Shown piece by piece: positions 17,419 to 25,123 of a stretch of DNA of 64,000 bases (the first letter of the stretch is position 1; the number at the start of each line of letters is the position of its first letter). Source of the DNA: Sinomonas sp. P10A9. Its GTDB lineage: Bacteria > Actinomycetota > Actinomycetes > Actinomycetales > Micrococcaceae. The translations under genes and the position numbers were made by a program. The notes beneath the pieces were generated by a model. That model saw only the letters and a list, made by a program, of their open reading frames with translations. It did not search any database and was not told where the DNA came from. The stretch covers positions 2,480,001-2,544,000 of the forward strand of contig NZ_CP163302.1 of assembly GCF_041022165.1 (NCBI RefSeq), written 5' to 3'.

Positions 17419-19182
17419 TCAGGCGCTCCTGCCTGCCAGTGCTGGCTGGGGCACGCGCCGGGACGGACGCGGCGACGCGTTCCGGGAGGGCTTCCCGACC
17501 GCGCGCACGACGTCGATCCGCCCCTCTGCGCGCACGTCGCCACGGCCCCGGCCGTCCGGGCCCGGCGCAGGGAAGCGGCGCTCTGGGAAGTCGAGGCGGT
17601 AGTGGGCACCGATGGACTCCTCGCGGTGCGCCGCGGCCTCCGCGAGCACCCGACCGAGGACCAGGAGGTGGGCGGCCTCGGGCTCGTCCGAGGTCCAGCC
17701 GCCGAGCGTGCGTGAGAGCCGCGCGAGGCCGCGGCCATCGCGGATCACGCCTCCGTCGAGCTGCATCGCGTCGGCGAGCCGGGCATGCCCCGCCAGGCCG
17801 GCCAGAACCTCGGCATCGGCGCCAGGGGCCACGTTGACCTGGAGCGGATCGGCTGCGCGCACGGGACCGCCCCAAGCCTGAGCGTCCCCGGCCAGCGCGT
17901 GGCCCACGGCGCGGCCAGCGAAGACAACGCCTTCGAGCAGCGAATTCGAGGCTAGGCGGTTGGCCCCGTGGACCCCGGTGCACGCTGCCTCGCCCACGGC
18001 GTACAGGCCGGGGACGCTCGTGGCGCCGTTCACGTCCGTCGCGACCCCGCCCATCCAGTAGTGGGCGGCCGGCCCGATGGGAAGCGGTTCGCGCCGCCAG
18101 TCGTACCCCGCATCCCGGACCATGGCGTTCAGCGTCGGGAAGCGTTCGGCCAGGAAGCCCTCGCCGTGGTCCGCTTCCAGAGCGGAGGCGTCAAGGTAGG
18201 CCTGGCCGCCTCCGGCCCGCGCGTGCAAGGCCATAGCGCGGGAGACGGCGTCGCGCGGCGCCAGCTCCGCGAGGGGGTGGTAGTCGCCCACGAAACGGTG
18301 GCCCGCCGCATCGCGGATCACTGCGCCCTCGCCTCGGACGGCCTCGGAGATGAGAGACGACCGCAGAGTTCCGTCCGGCCCCACGATCTGCAGGGCCGTG
18401 GGGTGGAACTGGTAGAACTCGAGGTCCCTCAGCACCGCCCCTGCCATGAAGGCGAGCGCCGCGCCGTCGCCCGTTGCGACGTCCGGGTTCGTGGTCTGGG
18501 CGTAGAGCTGGCCTGCTCCCCCAGTGGCGAGGATCACGGCGTCCGCCGCTACTGTGCGGCAAGCCGTCCGAGCCCCCCCGCCACCACGCGGGGTGTAGGC
18601 AACGCCGGTGACGGCACCGGCGTCGACCAGGATCTCGGTGGCCATCGCGTCCTCGAGAACGGTGACGCGCCCGGCCGCCTCAAGCTCTCGGACCCGTGCG
18701 ATGAGGGCTCGGGTGATGCCCGCGCCGCTGGCATCGCCGCCCGCGTGGAGGATGCGCGGGAACGAGTGGGCGGCCTCGAGGCCGAGGAGGAAACGGCCAT
18801 CGGTGCCACGGTCGAACACGACGCCGCGCGCCGCGAGCTCCAGCACGCTCTCTGCAGCGGCCCGGCACATCTGCTCAATGGCTGGGCGCGACCCCACTCC
18901 GGCACCGGCGGAAACGGTGTCGGCGACGTGGCTCACCAGGCTGTCGCCGGGGGTGCGCTGGCCCTCGGGCAGCACGGCCGCATAGCCGCCCTGCGCGAGC
19001 ATGCTGTTGCTGTCGGAGAGCCGGGCCTTCGTCAGGAGCACGACGTCGGCGCCCGTCACCTCGGGCGATACCGCCCCGGACGAGGTTCCACGGGCCGTGG
19101 CAGCGGTGATCGCCGCCGTCAGCCCCGCGACACCGCTCCCTACGACGACGAGGCGCCGGGACGCCCGCCGGGGCTGGCTCAC
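17419..19182 (-). CDS. nadB: L-aspartate oxidase
   Basis: FAD enzyme that oxidises L-aspartate to iminoaspartate, the first step of de novo NAD synthesis. 587 residues. The Rossmann start is LVVVGSGVAGLTAAI, and the substrate-side SNSMLAQGGYAAVLPEGQ is present. The capping-domain and active-site motifs are FYQFHPTALQIVGPDG and GEAACTGVHGANRLASNSLLEG. It overlaps the end of nadA by 4 bp (ATGA), so synthesis of NadA and NadB is coupled. Confidence 0.95.
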   Translation of the reverse strand: MSQPRRASRRLVVVGSGVAGLTAAITAATARGTSSGAVSPEVTGADVVLLTKARLSDSNSMLAQGGYAAVLPEGQRTPGDSLVSHVADTVSAGAGVGSRPAIEQMCRAAAESVLELAARGVVFDRGTDGRFLLGLEAAHSFPRILHAGGDASGAGITRALIARVRELEAAGRVTVLEDAMATEILVDAGAVTGVAYTPRGGGGARTACRTVAADAVILATGGAGQLYAQTTNPDVATGDGAALAFMAGAVLRDLEFYQFHPTALQIVGPDGTLRSSLISEAVRGEGAVIRDAAGHRFVGDYHPLAELAPRDAVSRAMALHARAGGGQAYLDASALEADHGEGFLAERFPTLNAMVRDAGYDWRREPLPIGPAAHYWMGGVATDVNGATSVPGLYAVGEAACTGVHGANRLASNSLLEGVVFAGRAVGHALAGDAQAWGGPVRAADPLQVNVAPGADAEVLAGLAGHARLADAMQLDGGVIRDGRGLARLSRTLGGWTSDEPEAAHLLVLGRVLAEAAAHREESIGAHYRLDFPERRFPAPGPDGRGRGDVRAEGRIDVVRAVGKPSRNASPRPSRRVPQPALAGRSA

Positions 19183-20465
19183 GGCCGCGCCGCCAGCATC
19201 CGCTCGAGCGCGACGCGCGCCGTTCCGGCGACGTCGGCCGGGACTTCGATGCGGTTGCGCACCTCGCCCTCGACAAGGCCCTCGAGGACCCAGGCGAGGT
19301 AGCCGGGGTGGATCCGGTACATCGTCGAGCAGGGGCAGATCACGGGGTCGAGGCAGAAGATGGTGTGCTGCGGGTACTCGGCGGCGAGCCGGTTGACGAG
19401 GTTGACCTCAGTGCCGATGGCGAAGACGGTCGGCTCAGTTGCCGCAGCGATGGCCTTGCGGATGTAGTCGGTCGAGCCGTACTCGTCCGCGGCGTCGACG
19501 ACCTCCATGGGGCATTCGGGGTGCACGATGACCCGCACGCCCGGGTACTCGGCGCGCGCCTTCTCGATCTGGGCGACGTTGAAGCGGCGGTGCACGGAAC
19601 AGAACCCGTGCCACAGGATCACGCGCGAGTCCCGGAGCGTCTGCGCGTCATTGCCCCCGAGCGGCTTGCGGGGGTTCCACATCGGCATCTGCGACAGCGG
19701 CACGCCCATGGCCTTGGCCGTGTTGCGGCCGAGGTGCTGGTCCGGGAAGAAGAGGACCCGCTGCCCACGCTCGAACGCCCAGTCGAGCACCGTCGCCGCA
19801 TTCGAGGACGTGCAGACAATCCCACCGTGCTCGCCGCAGAAGCCCTTGAGCGCGGCGGAGGAGTTCATGTAGGTGACGGGGATGACCGGAACGCGGCCAT
19901 CGGCGTCGGGGTCCGTGCCGAAGAGCTCCTCGAGTTGGGCCCAGGCCTGCTCGACCGAGTCGATGTCCGCCATGTCCGCCATCGAGCAGCCCGCGGCGAG
20001 GTTCGGCAGGATGACGGCCTGGTCCCCCCGCGAGAGGATGTCCGCGGTCTCGGCCATGAAGTGCACCCCGCAGAACACGATCGCCTCGGCGTCCGGCCGG
20101 GTGAGCGCCGCGTTGGCCAGCTGGAAGGAGTCGCCCACAAAGTCCGCGTGCTCAACGACCTCGTCCCGCTGGTAGAAGTGCCCGAGCACGACGACGCGCT
20201 CGCCGAGCGTTTCCTTGGCTGCGACGATCCGGGAGTGGAGCTCCGCCTCCGAGGCGTCCTTGTACTCCTGCGGGAGCTGGCCCTGCCGTGGCGTTGCGGC
20301 CGGAGCCGTGTCCGCGCTCGAGGCGCCGGGGCCGTAGGCGGGCATCCCTGCGAGCGCCTCCGCGGCGTCGAACTCCCAGGGGCCCTTGGCGAGGTCCGCC
20401 CCGCACGTGCTGGCGCCGGCATCCGTGAGCGGAATGAGGCTGATGGCGGTGGCAACAGAGGTCAT
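19179..20465 (-). CDS. nadA: Quinolinate synthase
   Basis: [4Fe-4S] enzyme condensing iminoaspartate with dihydroxyacetone phosphate to quinolinate. 428 residues in the long actinobacterial form. The start ATG 20465 shares ATGA with the nrtR stop. Candidate cluster cysteines are in AAGCSMADMADI, VHPECPMEVVD and the end motif DPVICPCSTMYRIHP; other family marks are VVVLGHFYQRDEVV, PVTYMNSSAALKGFCGEHGG and FFPDQHLGRNTAKAMG. The first 65 residues before the core are variable and Ala/Pro-rich. Confidence 0.95.
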   Translation of the reverse strand: MTSVATAISLIPLTDAGASTCGADLAKGPWEFDAAEALAGMPAYGPGASSADTAPAATPRQGQLPQEYKDASEAELHSRIVAAKETLGERVVVLGHFYQRDEVVEHADFVGDSFQLANAALTRPDAEAIVFCGVHFMAETADILSRGDQAVILPNLAAGCSMADMADIDSVEQAWAQLEELFGTDPDADGRVPVIPVTYMNSSAALKGFCGEHGGIVCTSSNAATVLDWAFERGQRVLFFPDQHLGRNTAKAMGVPLSQMPMWNPRKPLGGNDAQTLRDSRVILWHGFCSVHRRFNVAQIEKARAEYPGVRVIVHPECPMEVVDAADEYGSTDYIRKAIAAATEPTVFAIGTEVNLVNRLAAEYPQHTIFCLDPVICPCSTMYRIHPGYLAWVLEGLVEGEVRNRIEVPADVAGTARVALERMLAARP

Positions 20466-21400
20466 GGGGTGCTCCTGGTGGATGCGGTCAGGTCGGAGGG
20501 GGTGGAAACAGGACGGGGCTGCGGTGCTGGACGCGGCCGTTGTGCGGAAAGCGCCTCCGGCGCGGAACCCAGCAGGGGCGGCGCGGTGGTCGTATCGATG
20601 GCTCCCCGGGCTCCGGTGTAACGGTAGAGCCGCGGGGGCCGGTGCCGGCCGCCCTCCAGGACGTGCTCGGTCGGCTCGATCTCCGCCATCCCCTTGAGCT
20701 GGCGGCGGAAGTTGGCGGGGTCGAGCGGTTTGGCGAGGATGGCCTCGTAGACCTCGCGGAGCTGCGCGAGGGTGAACGTCTCGCCGAGGAAGTGATAGGC
20801 GATCTGGGCGTACTCGAGCTTGCTGCGCAGCCGCCACAGGGCGTAGTCGACGATGTCGCGATGGTCGAAGGCAAGCCCACCGTCGCCCGAGCCGGCTGTG
20901 TCTGCACCGTCTTTGTCTGCACCAGCAGAGTCTGCGCGGTGCCACGCAACGTTCCCCGTCGCTTCCCCGGCACCGAGGAGCTCGGCCTCGGTCGGCCGGA
21001 CGAGCGCCCAGTAGACGATCGACACGACGCGCTGGCTCCCCCGATCGGGCCGGCTCGAGCGGTTGAGGCCACCGAACGCGTAGAGCTGCTCGAGGTACTC
21101 GGGCGCGAGCCCTGTGGTCTCCTTGAGGTTGCGTCGGGCCGCATCCTCCAATGACTCGGTAGAGGTCAGCGGGCCGCCGGGGAGCGCCCACTGGCCTTTG
21201 AACGGCTCCTTGACGCGCCGCACGAGCGGGATCCAGAGGGTCGGGCGCCCTTGGCTGGCCTCGCCCCGGGCGCGGTCCGGAGTGAGGGCGAAGATCACCG
21301 TGGAAATGGCCAACGACGGCGGCAACTGCGCCCGCTCCGCCACATTGGCGCCGTGCGGCGCGGCAGGTCGCAGCAGCGTCGGGTCGAAGATCCCGCCCAT
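20462..21400 (-). CDS. nrtR: NrtR-type Nudix transcriptional regulator of NAD genes
   Basis: Two-part regulator: a Nudix-fold sensor of ADP-ribose (residues 1-160) and a C-terminal winged helix (about 190-260). The Nudix stretch is GQWALPGGPLTSTESLEDAARRNLKETTGL; the last Glu positions of the hydrolase box (normally REVxEE) are changed, so it probably binds rather than cleaves. The DNA-binding part includes FTLAQLREVYEAILAKPLDPANFRRQLKGM. ATG 21400 was chosen over GTG 21406 because GGGAGG stands 5 nt before it. The last 50 residues are Pro/Ala/Arg-rich. First gene of the NAD operon, 72 bp from an NrtR-like dyad. Confidence 0.92.
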   Translation of the reverse strand: MGGIFDPTLLRPAAPHGANVAERAQLPPSLAISTVIFALTPDRARGEASQGRPTLWIPLVRRVKEPFKGQWALPGGPLTSTESLEDAARRNLKETTGLAPEYLEQLYAFGGLNRSSRPDRGSQRVVSIVYWALVRPTEAELLGAGEATGNVAWHRADSAGADKDGADTAGSGDGGLAFDHRDIVDYALWRLRSKLEYAQIAYHFLGETFTLAQLREVYEAILAKPLDPANFRRQLKGMAEIEPTEHVLEGGRHRPPRLYRYTGARGAIDTTTAPPLLGSAPEALSAQRPRPAPQPRPVSTPSDLTASTRSTP

Positions 21401-21437
21401 GCGCACCTCCCGATACCGCGTGCCGGTTCACCAGGGC

Positions 21438-21471
21438 CAAGTTCATCGCTAGGCAACAAGTTCACCGCTAG
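21438..21471. repeat. 15-bp direct repeat upstream of nrtR
   Basis: CAAGTTCATCGCTAG (21438-21452) and CAAGTTCACCGCTAG (21457-21471) differ at one base and are 19 bp apart. They lie between the operator-like dyad and the nrtR start, in the leader or promoter of the NAD operon. Confidence 0.6.
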
Positions 21472-21492
21472 TTAAAGTCAGTTTGACTCTAA
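21472..21492. promoter_or_regulatory. NrtR-like operator of the NAD operon
   Basis: A 21-bp imperfect dyad: TTAAAGTCA (21472-21480) and TGACTCTAA (21484-21492) match at 8 of 9 positions. It lies 72 bp upstream of nrtR in an A+T-rich stretch. The actinobacterial NrtR class is known to repress nadA-nadB-nadC, so autoregulation from this site is likely. Confidence 0.62.
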
Positions 21493-21552
21493 GTCATGAT
21501 ACGCCTAGCCCGGGTCCGAAGACAAAAGGTGACGTAGCGGCGGGGTTGCGCC

Positions 21553-22023
21553 TCAGCTCTCCGCGGAGGCCTCGAGCAGCGGGAGGGTGCGGCCCTCGAA
21601 GTGGGTGTTGAGGACGATCACCGACGACGAGCGGACCACGGCCCGGGTCGCCGTCACGGCATCCAGCACCCGCTGCAGGTCCGAGTTGGAGCGTGCCGCG
21701 ACGCGGGCCATGAGGTCACTGTCGCCCGAGACCGTATGCACCTCGAGGACCTCCGGGATCTCAGCGAGAGCCGACGCCACGGCGTCGTGCCCGAAGTCCT
21801 GGTTGATCGTCAGCGAGCAGAAGGCGACCACCGGAAACCCGAAGGCCTGCGGCTCGGGGTGTGGCGCCCACTCGCCGATCACTCCATTGGCGACCATGCG
21901 GTCGAGGCGGGCCTGCACCGTGGCGCGGGCCACCTTGAGGATGCGGGACGCCTCGAGCACGTTCATGCGCTGCTCGTCGGTGAACAGGCGGACGATCTTC
22001 GCGTCGAGCTTGTCGACCTTCAT
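21553..22023 (-). CDS. Lrp/AsnC-family transcriptional regulator
   Basis: 156 residues, the usual Lrp size. N-terminal helix-turn-helix: KLDAKIVRLFTDEQRMNV and ASRILKVARATVQARLDRM, followed by NGVIGEWAP. The C-terminal RAM/AsnC effector domain carries VLEVHTVSGDSDLMARVAA. ATG 22023 has GGAGG 5 nt upstream; longer versions of the frame lack a ribosome site. It faces an amino-acid permease gene, and behind that lie 2-oxoacid dehydrogenase genes. Lrp proteins next to such genes (BkdR type) often sense branched-chain amino acids, a plausible but unproven role here. Confidence 0.92.
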   Translation of the reverse strand: MKVDKLDAKIVRLFTDEQRMNVLEASRILKVARATVQARLDRMVANGVIGEWAPHPEPQAFGFPVVAFCSLTINQDFGHDAVASALAEIPEVLEVHTVSGDSDLMARVAARSNSDLQRVLDAVTATRAVVRSSSVIVLNTHFEGRTLPLLEASAES

Positions 22024-22131
22024 GCAAGCCTCCAGATGGTCGCAACGGCGTTGGTCGTATGCTACAGATTGATGATCGCTCCCGCATGTACTGCGCATTC
22101 TGCCATGCCGTGCGACGCATCTCACCCTGAT

Positions 22132-22155
22132 ACTGCACACGATGCACGGTGCAGT
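22132..22155. promoter_or_regulatory. Dyad between lrp and the permease
   Basis: ACTGCAC (22132-22138) and GTGCAGT (22149-22155) are perfect inverted arms 10 bp apart in the 237-bp divergent spacer. The same spacer has CACTGACC (22167-22174) opposite GGTCAGTG (22192-22199). Binding by the Lrp protein is inferred only from position. Confidence 0.4.
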
Positions 22156-22260
22156 GAACCAGACCACACTGACCGGCGGCGCACGCGCTATGGTCAGTGG
22201 GTCCTCTGGCCGCACAGGCGCCCATCCCGCGCTCGGCCACCGCAGATCCGAAAGACGGAA

Positions 22261-23724
22261 ATGACAGCTATGCACACGTCAAAGGGCCTCGGCTCCTCGT
22301 CGACGACGACGCAGGAACCCAAGCTCGGACACTCCATGTCTCCGCGCCAGCTCACGATGATGGGGCTCGGCAGCGCGATCGGCGCCGGCCTCTTCATCGG
22401 CTCGGGCGCAGGCGTCCAGGCCGCCGGCCCCGCCGTCCTCATCTCCTACCTTGTCGCGGGCACCCTCATCATCATTGTGATGTGGGCCCTCGGCGAGATG
22501 GCCGCCGCCAACCCCAACAGCGGCGCGTTCTCCGTATACACCGGCAAGGCCCTTGGAGGCGTCGCCGGCGCAACAGTCGGCTGGCTCTGGTGGGCTCAGC
22601 TCGTGGTGGTGATCGCAGCCGAAGCCCTGGGCGCGGCCGGCCTGCTGGCCACGGTGTTCCCCGCGCTGCCGGTATGGCTCATGGCCCTGGTATTCATGGG
22701 GGTCTTCACCGCAGTGAACCTGACGGGGGTGCGGAACTTCGGCGAGTTCGAGTTCTGGTTCGCGCTCCTGAAGGTCACGGCAATCGTCGTCTTCCTGCTG
22801 ATCGGCGCAGCCCTCCTGCTCGGCTGGATCCCGAATGCCGCCTCGCCGGGCCTGGGCCACTTCACGGCCGCAGGCGGCTTCGCGCCTCACGGAATGGCGG
22901 GCATCGCAACCGGCCTGTTTGTGGTGGTCTTCGCCTTCGGTGGCACCGAGATCGTCTCCGTCGCGGCCGCCGAGACGCGGGACCCCGAGCGCAGCGTGGC
23001 CCGTGCCGTCCGCACGGTCGTGTGGCGCATCCTGGTGTTCTACGTGGGTTCCATCTTCGTGATCGCCGCCGTGATCCCGTCGGACTCCCCCGAAATCAAG
23101 AGCCCGTTCGCGGGGGTCCTCGACATCGCGGGCCTTCCGGCCGCCGCGACCGTCATTACGCTCGTGGCCGTGGTAGCCCTCCTCTCTGCCCTCAACGCAA
23201 ACCTCTACGGCGCCTCGCGCATGATCTTCTCTCTCGCCGAGCGCCAGGAGGCCCCGAGTGCACTCAGGCGCCTCACGGGGGCGAGGGTGCCAGCGATCGC
23301 CGTGGCCGCCTCGGTGGCGTTCGGCTTCATCGCCACGGTCCTCGAGCTGCTGTTCCCCGAGCATGTCCTCCCCCTGCTGCTCAACTTCGTCGGCTCCACG
23401 TGCCTCGTGGTGTGGGGCTCCGCCCTCGTCTCGCAGATCGTGCTGCGCCGCAGGGCGGATGCCGCTGGAACTCGGCTCCCGCTCCGCATGGCCGGGTTCC
23501 CCTGGCTCTCGGGGTTCGGCGTGCTCCTGCTGGCCGCCATCTTCCTCGTGGGCCTCATCGGCGAGGACAGCCGCATCCAGCTCCTGAGCACGTTCGCCCT
23601 CGTCGCGGCTATCGCGCTCGCCGCATGGCTCGGACGACGCGCACGCGCCCGCCAGACCGAATTCGCTACGTCGGGTGACGGGGCGGTCGAGACCGACATC
23701 GCCGTCCAAAACCAGCACAGCTGA
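22261..23724 (+). CDS. APC-family amino-acid permease
   Basis: 487 residues, 12 predicted helices. Helix 1 is LTMMGLGSAIGAGLFIGSGA; ATVGWLWWAQLVVVIAAEAL and FAFGGTEIVSVAAAETRDPE place it in the GABA/aromatic/proline permease branch of the AAT subfamily. The start ATG 22261 follows GAAAGACGGAA, a weak ribosome site. It is divergent from lrp and is followed by a strong hairpin, so it is a single-gene unit. Substrate unknown; branched-chain amino acids would fit the downstream 2-oxoacid dehydrogenase. Confidence 0.88.
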   Translation: MTAMHTSKGLGSSSTTTQEPKLGHSMSPRQLTMMGLGSAIGAGLFIGSGAGVQAAGPAVLISYLVAGTLIIIVMWALGEMAAANPNSGAFSVYTGKALGGVAGATVGWLWWAQLVVVIAAEALGAAGLLATVFPALPVWLMALVFMGVFTAVNLTGVRNFGEFEFWFALLKVTAIVVFLLIGAALLLGWIPNAASPGLGHFTAAGGFAPHGMAGIATGLFVVVFAFGGTEIVSVAAAETRDPERSVARAVRTVVWRILVFYVGSIFVIAAVIPSDSPEIKSPFAGVLDIAGLPAAATVITLVAVVALLSALNANLYGASRMIFSLAERQEAPSALRRLTGARVPAIAVAASVAFGFIATVLELLFPEHVLPLLLNFVGSTCLVVWGSALVSQIVLRRRADAAGTRLPLRMAGFPWLSGFGVLLLAAIFLVGLIGEDSRIQLLSTFALVAAIALAAWLGRRARARQTEFATSGDGAVETDIAVQNQHS

Positions 23725-23749
23725 GGCGGCGGGCCGGCACGGGCCCAGA

Positions 23750-23800
23750 AGCAGCGGGTCCGGACCCCGAGCGCGCGAGCGCGGGTCCGGACCCGCTGCT
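23750..23800 (+). terminator. Strong hairpin after the permease
   Basis: An 18-bp perfect stem, AGCAGCGGGTCCGGACCC (23750-23767) against its complement (23783-23800), with a 15-nt loop. It lies 25 nt after the stop and has no T-run. Confidence 0.65.
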
Positions 23801-23801
23801 G

Positions 23802-23885
23802 CATCCCGCACGCTGCTACATCCCGCACGCTGCTACATCCCGCCCCCTGCCGCATCCGGCCCCTGCCGCATTCCGGCCCGTGCTG
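23802..23885. repeat. Five 17-bp degenerate tandem repeats
   Basis: Units of the type CATCCCGCACGCTGCTA: two identical copies (23802-23818, 23819-23835), then CATCCCGCCCCCTGCCG (23836-23852), a 16-bp copy (23853-23868) and CATTCCGGCCCGTGCTG (23869-23885). Non-coding, between the terminator and the E1 promoter region. Confidence 0.75.
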
Positions 23886-23906
23886 TGCCACTCATGTGCG
23901 GCTGGA

Positions 23907-23979
23907 CACTGTGCACAGTGATATACGGCACAATCCCGGTGTTCTATACAGATTGCATTGCTCAAAACTCTTGCATTGC
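23907..23979. promoter_or_regulatory. Upstream control region of the E1 operon
   Basis: A perfect 14-bp palindrome CACTGTGCACAGTG (23907-23920) is followed by TTGCATTGC twice (23953-23961 and 23971-23979, 18 bp apart) in an A+T-rich stretch ending 31 nt before the E1 alpha start. The palindrome shares GTGCA/CAGTG elements with the dyad at 22132-22155, suggesting one regulator for both. Confidence 0.4.
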
Positions 23980-24010
23980 ACAGGATGTTTGCTCAATCTA
24001 CGGTCATGCT

Positions 24011-25123
24011 ATGCAGACTTCAGCAATTGCCACGGCCTCTCCGGGCCGTGCCGGGCTGGCCGGGGGGCCACGGAAGCCGCTCCCCGAACTCCCCTCGGCA
24101 ACGCCGGCGACCGACGCCGAGCTCCTCGAGCTCTATCGCCTCATGACGGCCGTTCGCCGGCTCGACCAGGCCGCCATCGCGTGGCAGCGCCAGGGGATCC
24201 TTCCGGCCTACGCCCCTGAGCTCGGCCAGGAGGCCGCCCAGGTCGGCTCGGCCCTCGCCCTCGACCTCTCCCGGGACTTCGTGTTCCCGACCTACCGCGA
24301 GCTGGGCGTTGCACGTGCCGCCGGGGTCAACATGGTCGAGTACATGTCCACGCACCTCGCCACATGGCACGGCGGCCTCTGGGACCCCGCGGCCTCCCAC
24401 GTCGCACCGATTCAGGCTGTCGTGGCCGGGTCCGTGCTCCACGCTGTCGGCTGGGCGCATGGTCAGACGCTGCTCGCCCGCACCGCCGGCGCCGCAGCCG
24501 AGGGGCTCGCGGTCGCGGTCACCTACCTCGGTGACGGTGCGTCGAGCCAGGGCGACGTGCACGAGGCCATGAACTTCGCGGGCGTGTTCGCGGCCCCGGT
24601 CGTATTCTTCGTGCAGAACAACGGCTGGGCCATCTCGGTGCCCACCGAGAAGCAGGTCGCCGGCGGAAGCGTTGCCGCCCGCGGGGCTGGGTACGGCATG
24701 CCGTCACTGCAGGTCGACGGCAACGACGCCGCGGCCGTGCTCGAGGCGACCCGCCGCGCCGTCGCCCATGCCCGCGCAGGCCACGGTCCGGCGATCGTCG
24801 AGGCCATGACATACCGGCGAGGCCCCCACGCAACGAGCGACGATCCCGGCCGCTACCGCACCCTCGATGAGGAGAGGCTCGACGGCGGTGCCGATCCCCT
24901 CGTGCGACTGCGCGAGCGGCTCCTGACGGCCGGGATCGCCTCCGAGGCGACCCTCGATGGCCTCGACGAGACGGCGACCGCCGAAGCCGAGGACGTGCGC
25001 GCGGGCGTGCTCGCGCTCGGTCCGCGGCCCGGCGCCGAGATGTTCGACTTCGTCTTCACCGAACCCACCGACGAACTGCAGCGGCAGAAGGCCGTCTGGC
25101 GCGAGGAGTCCGAGCATGCCTGA
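24011..25123 (+). CDS. 2-oxoacid dehydrogenase E1 component, alpha subunit
   Basis: Thiamine-diphosphate part of a pyruvate or branched-chain 2-oxoacid dehydrogenase, 370 residues. It has LPAYAPELGQEAAQVGSALA, FPTYRELGVARAAGVN and the ThDP/Mg motif TYLGDGASSQGDVHEAMNFA ending in FVQNNGWAIS. ATG 24011 is used because the frame further upstream is non-coding repeat and hairpin. The stop overlaps the beta-subunit start by 8 bp. Nearness to an Lrp gene and an amino-acid permease favours a branched-chain role, but sequence alone does not settle pyruvate versus branched-chain. Confidence 0.92.
   Translation: MQTSAIATASPGRAGLAGGPRKPLPELPSATPATDAELLELYRLMTAVRRLDQAAIAWQRQGILPAYAPELGQEAAQVGSALALDLSRDFVFPTYRELGVARAAGVNMVEYMSTHLATWHGGLWDPAASHVAPIQAVVAGSVLHAVGWAHGQTLLARTAGAAAEGLAVAVTYLGDGASSQGDVHEAMNFAGVFAAPVVFFVQNNGWAISVPTEKQVAGGSVAARGAGYGMPSLQVDGNDAAAVLEATRRAVAHARAGHGPAIVEAMTYRRGPHATSDDPGRYRTLDEERLDGGADPLVRLRERLLTAGIASEATLDGLDETATAEAEDVRAGVLALGPRPGAEMFDFVFTEPTDELQRQKAVWREESEHA

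Noticed and set aside
20466..21446. nadA extended far upstream to a 755-residue protein
   Set aside because: The extra part is an out-of-frame reading of nrtR. ATG 20465 overlaps the nrtR stop in the usual way.
21493..21552. Riboswitch upstream of the NAD operon or the amino-acid permease
   Set aside because: The spacers are short and contain dyads that fit protein operators; no riboswitch core was recognised.
22279..23811. 510-codon open frame antisense to the permease
   Set aside because: The composition is typical of reverse-strand shadows and the plus-strand frame has clear APC motifs.
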